From assembly GCA_038200435.1 (NCBI GenBank), contig JBBPXY010000047.1, positions 1-25,911 of the forward strand: a stretch of 25,911 nucleotides of DNA. Reading direction: 5' to 3'. Below the pieces are notes generated by a model that was not told the DNA's origin, searched no databases, and saw only the letters and a program-made list of their open reading frames with translations. This document shows, in pieces, positions 21,294 to 25,911 of this stretch (positions are counted from its first letter, which is position 1; each line of letters opens with the position of its first letter). The position numbers and the translations under genes were made by a program. The stretch comes from JBBPXY01 sp038200435 (GTDB lineage: Bacteria; Actinomycetota; Thermoleophilia; Solirubrobacterales; Solirubrobacteraceae).

Positions 21294-22544
21294 ATGACCA
21301 ATCTCCTAACCGGCCCAGAGATGACCGACGAATCCGCAGTCGCTGAAGTGGATCCGCCCGTCGCCCTCGAGGAAACGTTGGGAGAAGCCGGCGCACGGGC
21401 CGACGTGGCCGATACCGTCCGCGCCGATCCAACTACCGTCGGCGACGGTGGTGATGACTCGGTCCTCTCGCCGCCCTTCGGGCGAGCGCGCGTGGAGTGG
21501 CGCCACAGGAAACTGGCCTTTGCTCGAAACAAGCAGCTTCGCGAGATCGCGGAGCTCGAGGCCGAGCTCCGGCGCATCGGGAGCCCGCGGAGCGACCTCG
21601 TCGAGCGCCGCTTGGATGCCGTCGCAGTCACAGACCAGGAGCTTTTGGCCCTCGAACGGCGCCTTGGTATCGGCATTGGAGGGAGATGCGCAGGGTGCGG
21701 CCTCCACTCCACGCAGACCCGGTTCTGCCTGCGCTGTGGCGAGCGTCTCGCGCATGAACCCGAGACCCAGCGCATGTCGGCCCCGATGGTGGCCGTGGCC
21801 ATCGTCGCGATCGCGCTGGGTTGGCTGCTGGGCGGCGTTCGTCCCGGCACGAGCTCGTCCGAGCACACTGTCCTCCCGGCCCACCGCGCGGTCCAGCGGC
21901 CGGCCCGCCGAGCGCAGCCGGCTCTACCGGCCGGGGCCCGCTATCGCAGTCTCGTCGCGACGGCGACGGGATCAAAGACCGCGATCTATCACAGCCGCGG
22001 CGCGCGGCGCGCCTACACGCGGCTCGCGAGCCCAAACCTCGACGGGGCACGTCAGGTCTTCCTGGTCAGATCCGTGGTCGGTGGCTGGGCCCGGGTGCTC
22101 TTGCCGACACGCCCCAACGGGAGCTCGGGTTGGATCCGTCTCTCCAGCGTGAGGCTCACGGGGCACTCCTACCGAGTTCTCATCGACCTGCGCCTGCACA
22201 TGCTCACGGCGTGGAGCGGCCGCAAGGAGATCATGCGCACGCCGGTCGGAGTCGGCCGGGCCGTGACTCCGACTCCCTCGGGGCAGTACTACATCACCGA
22301 GCTCTTGAAGCAGCCTGACTCCACCGGCACCTACGGGCCCTGGGCGTTTGGCCTGTCGGCTCATTCGAATGTCCTGAACGAGTTCGCGGGCCGCGACGGT
22401 GTGCTCGGCATACACGGCACCGACTTCCCCCAGGGTGTCGGCACCGACGTCAGCCACGGCTGCATCCGCCTCAGCAACGTGGCAATCACAAAGCTGGCGC
22501 GGACACTCCCGGATGGCACTCCGGTCCGCATCACCCGCGCATGA
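21294..22544 (+). CDS. L,D-transpeptidase (YkuD) with cytosolic zinc ribbon and one membrane segment
   Basis: This 416-residue predicted type II membrane enzyme forms 3-3 peptidoglycan cross-links or attaches proteins to the wall. Residues 1-125 are cytosolic, acidic, then a coiled-coil-like stretch (KLAFARNKQLREIAELEAEL). A zinc ribbon follows: Cys132 and Cys135 (CAGC), Cys145 and Cys148 (CLRC). One membrane segment (163-182, MVAVAIVAIALGWLLGG) leads to an exterior SH3-like region (about 215-290, ending SSGWIRLSSV) and the YkuD catalytic domain (294-415). Its active site is intact: IHGT (His374) and SHGCIRLSN with His388 and Cys390. The ATG at 21294 is preferred; the frame is open to 21054 only because of the Gly tract. 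No Shine-Dalgarno is evident. The stop overlaps the next start as ATGA. The cytosolic zinc ribbon is unusual for this enzyme class. Confidence 0.88.
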   Translation: MTNLLTGPEMTDESAVAEVDPPVALEETLGEAGARADVADTVRADPTTVGDGGDDSVLSPPFGRARVEWRHRKLAFARNKQLREIAELEAELRRIGSPRSDLVERRLDAVAVTDQELLALERRLGIGIGGRCAGCGLHSTQTRFCLRCGERLAHEPETQRMSAPMVAVAIVAIALGWLLGGVRPGTSSSEHTVLPAHRAVQRPARRAQPALPAGARYRSLVATATGSKTAIYHSRGARRAYTRLASPNLDGARQVFLVRSVVGGWARVLLPTRPNGSSGWIRLSSVRLTGHSYRVLIDLRLHMLTAWSGRKEIMRTPVGVGRAVTPTPSGQYYITELLKQPDSTGTYGPWAFGLSAHSNVLNEFAGRDGVLGIHGTDFPQGVGTDVSHGCIRLSNVAITKLARTLPDGTPVRITRA

Positions 22545-22891
22545 GACACTCGATCTTCTTCCCCAGCGCCATACGAACTGCCGGGGTCGTAGTCGTCAGC
22601 GTGACGCTCGCCGGTTGTGGCGCAAGCTCCGGGGGTACCGCGAGCGGCAGGTCCCCGGCGCCCGCAAAGCGCGCAAGCCAGACCCTGCCGGCGAAGGTTC
22701 CGGCGGTCGTTCCCTCCAACTGCCACGCCACCGGCGTTCCCGGCAAGCCAGGCGCGTCCGGCGCGAATGGCGGAGGCGGAGGAGGGGGTGGCTGTCAGGG
22801 CGGTGGCGGTGGCGGTGGCGGCGGTGGAGGCACCGGCGCGCCCGGCAGTGGCAACGGTGCTCCGGGTGCACCCGGAGCACCGGGCCGCTAA
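22541..22891 (+). CDS. Gly-rich, collagen-like lipoprotein coupled to the L,D-transpeptidase
   Basis: This is a 116-residue predicted lipoprotein. Its signal (AGVVVVSVTLAGC) ends at the lipobox Cys26, and a Ser/Ala/Pro/Lys linker (27-58) follows. The mature part has Cys61 and then collagen-like Gly-x-y triplets (GVPGKPGASGANG). Next come eight Gly, Cys85, Gln, eleven Gly, and a second triplet run (GAPGSGNGAPGAPGAPGR). The start overlaps the transpeptidase stop as ATGA, so the two are made together and probably work together. The Cys and polyglycine arrangement echoes the 131-residue Gly-rich protein at 20833 without sequence copying. It may be a structural wall protein or a substrate cross-linked by the transpeptidase, which is inference. 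The stop overlaps the convergent Tim44-like gene by 4 bases. Confidence 0.75.
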   Translation: MRHSIFFPSAIRTAGVVVVSVTLAGCGASSGGTASGRSPAPAKRASQTLPAKVPAVVPSNCHATGVPGKPGASGANGGGGGGGGCQGGGGGGGGGGGTGAPGSGNGAPGAPGAPGR

Positions 22892-23472
22892 GTCGCCACA
22901 GGCCTCTCAGGCGTCCAGGCGCTCCCGTCCCACTCGACCCATCTGGCCGGCGCGTCGCGGCGCGAATAGCGCCCGGCGGGAAGCCCGCGAAGCTCTACTC
23001 CGGCGTTACTGGGGCCGCCGGACCACACGGTGCTGACGCGATCGAGAGTCCAGCCGCGTGCTTCGTCGAAAACAAAGCTCCAGCGTTCGACGAAAGACAG
23101 CAGCGCCTCCGGATCGCCGCGTAGGACCTCGGTGGTTCGCAGGTCCTCCAGCCAGTCCCGCAGGATGAAGGCGAGGTACGCGTCCGCCTGCATCGCGTCT
23201 GCGTCCTTGCGCGGATGCGAGACGGCGACGTCCCGAAGATCCGGGTCCTCGATCCGGTTGATCTGCAGCTTGCGGTCGAGCTCATCGACGACGGGGCGTG
23301 CCCGCGAGACGTAGTCATCGGTCGCCAGGCGCGAGAAGACGTCCAGGTCGCGGTCGTTCCAAGCCCGCTGAATTTGAGGAAACGCGTCGCGAACGCAATC
23401 GTGCAGCGCGGCCGCCGATGGCTCGAAGACCTGCTTGACCTTGCCGTGCCGCACGCCGCCGGTTCTCGCCAT
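22888..23472 (-). CDS. Tim44-like domain protein
   Basis: This 194-residue soluble protein has no signal peptide or membrane segment. Residues about 15-150 resemble the Tim44/SnoaL-like cone fold: FPQIQRAWNDRDLDVFSRLA, LQINRIEDPDLRDVAV, AYLAFILRDWLEDL, and SFVERWSFVFDEARGWTLDRV. Bacterial Tim44-like proteins usually follow a membrane segment and are of unclear role; this one is a stand-alone domain. The C-terminal 40 residues (LPAGRYSRRDAPARWVEWDG) resemble a short Trp-containing tail that could bind another protein. The ATG at 23472 gives MARTGGVRHGKVKQVFEP. It is convergent with the Gly-rich lipoprotein gene (stops overlap by 4 bases) and divergent from the RTX-like gene. No function can be assigned beyond the fold. 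Confidence 0.68.
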   Translation of the reverse strand: MARTGGVRHGKVKQVFEPSAAALHDCVRDAFPQIQRAWNDRDLDVFSRLATDDYVSRARPVVDELDRKLQINRIEDPDLRDVAVSHPRKDADAMQADAYLAFILRDWLEDLRTTEVLRGDPEALLSFVERWSFVFDEARGWTLDRVSTVWSGGPSNAGVELRGLPAGRYSRRDAPARWVEWDGSAWTPERPVAT

Positions 23473-23573
23473 CGCTCCGAGACGCTAGCCAATGAAGTGC
23501 CACGGTGCGCGCCCGCGCCAATTCCGGGCCGCCCTTGACAGAGCGCGGTCCGGTCAGCGAGAGTGCTCAGCGC

Positions 23574-24320
23574 ATGAGCTCGCAGCCATACATGCGTCTG
23601 CGACCGCGCGGGCTCTTCCTTTCGATGCTCAGCGCGGTTTGCGCCGTCGCGGTCCTCAGCTTTCCCGCCGGCGCGGCGGCCTTCGGCACGTGCTTCGGCA
23701 AACGAGTTACCCGAAGCGGTACGAGCCATGCGGACCGGATCGTCGGTACGGGACGCACCGACATCATCTCCGGAGGCGGTGGCAACGATCGCCTTTACAG
23801 CGGAGGCGGGTACGACCTCCTGTGTGGCGATGACGGAGCGGACTTCATCTCCGGCGGCCACGAGCCCGATGTGATCCTGGGCGGGTTCGACAACTCGATC
23901 GACACCATGCACGGCGGCGCGGCGAACGACTACGTCCAGGGTGACGGCAAGCTCTACGGCGACAACGGCGACGACGCGCTGTTCACGAACAACCGTGGGA
24001 CCGTCCACAGCGTTCTCTTCGGCGGCAGCGGCAACGACCTGCTCAAGAGCTACAGCCTCACGGGCCAGCGTCTGGTCGGCGGCACCGGGCGTGACCGCTT
24101 GTACGGGCGCGCCGGCCACGATCTGCTCTTCGGCGGCCCCAACAACGATCGGTTGTTCGGACGAGGGGGGCACAACGTGCTCTCCGGCGGCTCCGGCAAC
24201 GACGTCATCCGCTCGAGCTCTCGCACCGACCACATCGACTGCGGTCCGGGTCGGGACACAGTCCTCTACCAGCGCGGTACTCGGCTGATCAGCTGCGAGA
24301 TCCGCCACCGGCAGGGCTGA
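23574..24320 (+). CDS. Secreted RTX-like calcium-binding repeat protein
   Basis: This 248-residue exported protein has an Arg-rich n-region and hydrophobic core (LFLSMLSAVCAVAVLSFPAG) forming a signal peptide, cleaved near GAAAF. The mature part is a chain of hemolysin-type nonapeptides (GGxGxDxLx): SGGGGNDRLYSGGGYDLLCG, FGGSGNDLLKS, GGTGRDRLYGRAGHDLLFGG and SGGSGNDVIRS. These fold as a calcium-filled parallel beta-roll. Cys occur near each end (FGTCFGK; IDCGPGRD and ISCEI), possibly closing the solenoid. There is no toxin, protease or lipase domain and no type I secretion signal, so it is more likely a surface or matrix protein than a toxin. The ATG at 23574 is used; Met at 23592 is also possible. 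The gene ends 10 bases before the orphan tail on the opposite strand. Confidence 0.82.
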   Translation: MSSQPYMRLRPRGLFLSMLSAVCAVAVLSFPAGAAAFGTCFGKRVTRSGTSHADRIVGTGRTDIISGGGGNDRLYSGGGYDLLCGDDGADFISGGHEPDVILGGFDNSIDTMHGGAANDYVQGDGKLYGDNGDDALFTNNRGTVHSVLFGGSGNDLLKSYSLTGQRLVGGTGRDRLYGRAGHDLLFGGPNNDRLFGRGGHNVLSGGSGNDVIRSSSRTDHIDCGPGRDTVLYQRGTRLISCEIRHRQG

Positions 24321-24330
24321 CGCCCTCCGC

Positions 24331-24433
24331 TCAGCGCGCGTGCGGCAGCCGCCGCGTGTCGACCACCTCGAAGTCGCGTCCGCGCCACCGGCCGAGCGCG
24401 TGGAGGTCGTCGTTGGACCACCGCGGGTCGGGC
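24331..24433 (-). pseudogene. Orphan coding-like tail downstream of the lipid kinase
   Basis: Just after the lipid-kinase stop, the +1-shifted frame reads DPRWSNDDLHALGRWRGRDF followed by EVVDTRRLPHAR and a TGA at 24333-24331. Of these 32 codons, 31 end in G or C, as in real genes here, while the kinase frame itself loses that bias after its TAG. The shifted frame has no ATG, GTG or TTG that could start it before the Trp-Ser-Asn stretch; the previous stop is at 24465-24463. It therefore looks like the end of a longer protein disconnected by a frameshift, or the relic of a deleted gene. I do not recognise the sequence. Confidence 0.45.
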
Positions 24434-25417
24434 CTACGAGACGACCGTGAGCCCCCGCGGCATCACCGAGTAGACGGCCTCCTCCGCTTCTCCGATGTAG
24501 TCGCCGTCAACCTGGATGGGCAGCAGCTGCCCGTCGGTTGACCGTACCCGGAGCCCGTCGAGACCCGTCCACGAGCGGATGTGCCGGTGGTTGCGCATCC
24601 GCGAGCGCGAGGCGAACGCGCGCCAGACGATCGACGGGACGTCGACGGGATGAGCCCGGTCGAGCACGATCGCCGCAACGTCCCCCGCGTGCAGCGCTGC
24701 GCCCTCGGCCACGTCGATGGGCCGCTCGTCGAAGTACGTGTAGGGCCGGGCCTTCTGCACGACCACGAGGACTCCGGGCACCGTCTCGCCGTCGACCTCG
24801 ACCTCCATGCCCGGCGGGCGCATCGCGTAGTGGCGCATGAAAGTGCTGAACCCCGTCCAGGTGAAGTACCACTCACCCAGACGCGTCTTCAGGCGCGGGT
24901 GAGCGTCGACGCGCTGCACCACTCTGGCGTCGAGCCCGACTCCCGAGGAGAACGCGAAGTGACGGTCGTTCACGCGCGGCAGGTCGATGCCGCGAGGTAC
25001 CCAGGCGTCGACCATGCGCAGGAGGTGCTCCGTCGAGTCCACGATGTCGTTCGGTATCCCGAGCATGCGGCAGTAGACGTTGGTGCGGCCGCCGGGTAGG
25101 CAGGTGAGGGGCGTCGATGAGCCGGCGAGGCCGTTGACCGCCTCGTTGACCGTGCCGTCGCCGCCGAACGCGACGACGACGTCGTAGCCCTCGAGCGCGG
25201 CCTCGCGACATATGTCGGTCGCGTGGCCCTGGGCCTCGGTGACCACCGAGTCGACCTCATAGCGTCCGCTCAGCGCGTAGACGACCAGGTTGCGCAGCCG
25301 GTCGGAGACCGTGGTCGCGTACGGGTTGACGATCACGAGCATCCGCTTGGTCGGTTTGGCCAAGCTCGCCTCGGCGCCCAGGCGCTCGAGCGCCTCGAGA
25401 GATACGGCGGCGGTCAC
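24434..25417 (-). CDS. Diacylglycerol kinase family lipid kinase (YegS/DagK type)
   Basis: This is a 327-residue soluble kinase predicted to phosphorylate diacylglycerol or a related membrane lipid with ATP. The DAGK catalytic domain begins MLVIVNPYATTVSDRLR (about 26-42). The nucleotide-binding motif FGGDGTVNEAVNGLAGS (84-100) is intact, and LPGGRTNVYCRMLGIP matches the usual LPxGTxNDxAR region with Arg for Gly-Thr variation. The second, beta-rich domain includes FSSGVGLDARVV and the ending LPIQVDGDYIGEAEEAVYSV, which is typical of the family C-terminus. The GTG at 25417 is the first start; the ATG at codon 26 would begin directly at the domain. It lies 36 bases after the CorA-like gene on the same strand, so the two are probably one operon. 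Its natural-looking end is followed by the orphan tail. Confidence 0.88.
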   Translation of the reverse strand: MTAAVSLEALERLGAEASLAKPTKRMLVIVNPYATTVSDRLRNLVVYALSGRYEVDSVVTEAQGHATDICREAALEGYDVVVAFGGDGTVNEAVNGLAGSSTPLTCLPGGRTNVYCRMLGIPNDIVDSTEHLLRMVDAWVPRGIDLPRVNDRHFAFSSGVGLDARVVQRVDAHPRLKTRLGEWYFTWTGFSTFMRHYAMRPPGMEVEVDGETVPGVLVVVQKARPYTYFDERPIDVAEGAALHAGDVAAIVLDRAHPVDVPSIVWRAFASRSRMRNHRHIRSWTGLDGLRVRSTDGQLLPIQVDGDYIGEAEEAVYSVMPRGLTVVS

Positions 25418-25453
25418 ACCCGCTCTAACACCGCCGGGTTCGGCGCGTTACTC

Positions 25454-25911
25454 CTACAGCCAGCCGCGGCGCCTGAAGAACGCGATCATGCCGCCTCCGA
25501 TCACCACCATGACGCCCATCACGATCCAGAAGGCGGTGCTGCTCTGCTCGCCGGGGACGTGGACGTTCATGCCCCAGATGCTGGCGATGAGGGTCAGCGG
25601 CAGGAAGACGACGCTCAACACGGTCAGCACCCGCAGCACGTCGTTCAGCCCGTGGGAGATGACCGACTCGTTGGTGACCTCGAGAGCCTCGACGGTCTCC
25701 TTGAAGCCTTCGAGCATCTGCCATACGCGCTCCGACGCGTCGTTGATGTCGTCGAAGTAGACCTCGAGCTCGCTCGAGAAGTACTTGTGCTTGGTCCGCT
25801 CGAGGTCGCCGAAGACCGCCCGCTGAGGCCGGATGATCTTGCGGAAGTTGATGATCTCCTGCTTGACGTTGGAGATCTCGCGGACCACCTCGGAGGAGCG
25901 CCCCTCTTCGA
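25454..25911 (-). CDS. corA: CorA-type divalent-cation channel, C-terminal part (runs off window)
   Basis: About 152 codons of the 3' end are visible; the 5' part lies beyond base 25911. The helical stalk (VREISNVKQEIINFRKIIRP to VEALEVTNESVISHGLNDVL) leads to the first membrane helix (LTVLSVVFLPLTLIASIWGM). The GMN selectivity signature sits at its end (GMNVHVPGE). The second helix (AFWIVMGVMVVIGGGMIAFF) and a basic cytosolic end RRRGWL follow. This is the standard architecture of the pentameric CorA/Mrs2 Mg2+ (or Co2+, Ni2+) channel. The acidic residue of the GMN-loop is retained (Glu of VPGE). An ORF starting at an internal GTG (25888) is not the true start, because the coding frame stays open to the window edge. 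Confidence 0.92.
   Translation of the reverse strand, partial: EEGRSSEVVREISNVKQEIINFRKIIRPQRAVFGDLERTKHKYFSSELEVYFDDINDASERVWQMLEGFKETVEALEVTNESVISHGLNDVLRVLTVLSVVFLPLTLIASIWGMNVHVPGEQSSTAFWIVMGVMVVIGGGMIAFFRRRGWL

Noticed and set aside
20873..21868. 331-codon antisense frame with poly-Arg/poly-Ala runs
   Set aside because: The runs are the reverse-strand image of the GGC/GGT glycine codons, and it crosses two better-supported genes.
23535..23540. Consensus TTGACA -35 hexamer before the RTX-like gene
   Set aside because: No acceptable -10 hexamer lies 16-18 bases downstream, so I do not call a promoter.
24356..24541. 61-codon + strand frame at the end of the lipid kinase
   Set aside because: It is antisense to the kinase C-terminus and the orphan tail, has no ribosome site, and lacks the third-position GC bias seen in the minus-strand frame.

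Overview
The window is a high-GC bacterial chromosome segment with GTG/ATG starts, tight head-to-tail genes and very GC-rich third codon positions. It most resembles a deep-branching actinobacterium of the Thermoleophilia/Solirubrobacterales type. That placement is inferred from gene order (ruvC-ruvA-ruvB-[Zn-ribbon/PAS]-secDF-small membrane protein-recJ-rel), from one-polypeptide SecDF, and from the style of the secreted proteins (Fn3-like, RTX-like, Gly-rich). It is not proven by any marker gene here.

Layout. 1-130: the transposase 5' end and terminal sequence of an IS1182-like insertion sequence, cut by the window edge. 142-183: a hairpin repeat. 252-1956: an overlapping rfbF/rfbG-type pair (CDP-glucose formation and 4,6-dehydration). 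1987-2406 (-): a cupredoxin lipoprotein. 2513-3265: yebC. 3369-4055: a DPM1-like family 2 glycosyltransferase. 4131-4243: two more copies of the hairpin repeat, between convergent genes. 4320-6209 (-): a secreted GH2 glycosidase. 6370-7872: a polytopic GT-C-like membrane protein.

7940-18859 is a conserved housekeeping run on the + strand. It holds the Holliday-junction genes ruvC, ruvA and ruvB, a small Zn-ribbon/PAS protein where yajC often sits, a SecD-SecF fusion, a tiny membrane protein, recJ, and a bifunctional (p)ppGpp synthetase/hydrolase. Many junctions are 1-4 nt overlaps (ATGA, TGATG, GTGA), which implies translational coupling.

18929-24320 is an accessory cell-surface block. On the minus strand are a secreted Fn3-like protein, a chagasin-like (I42) lipoprotein and a small secreted protein. 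On the plus strand are a Gly-rich membrane-anchored protein, an L,D-transpeptidase with a cytosolic zinc ribbon, and a Gly-rich/collagen-like lipoprotein whose start overlaps the transpeptidase stop. A Tim44-like protein (-) and an RTX-like secreted protein (+) follow. The transpeptidase flanked by two Cys-bracketed polyglycine proteins is the best candidate for an undescribed system. 24331-25911 (-) holds an orphan coding-like tail, a diacylglycerol-kinase-family lipid kinase and the C-terminal part of a CorA-type channel.

Two signals run through the window. TAGCCT-like boxes lie 6-11 nt ahead of several start codons, suggesting leaderless transcription. A TTTCTGTCC-based inverted repeat family occurs at two intergenic loci. 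I saw no tRNA, rRNA or CRISPR array, and no gene-free stretch longer than 300 bases. The largest gaps are 4056-4319 and 20588-20832.
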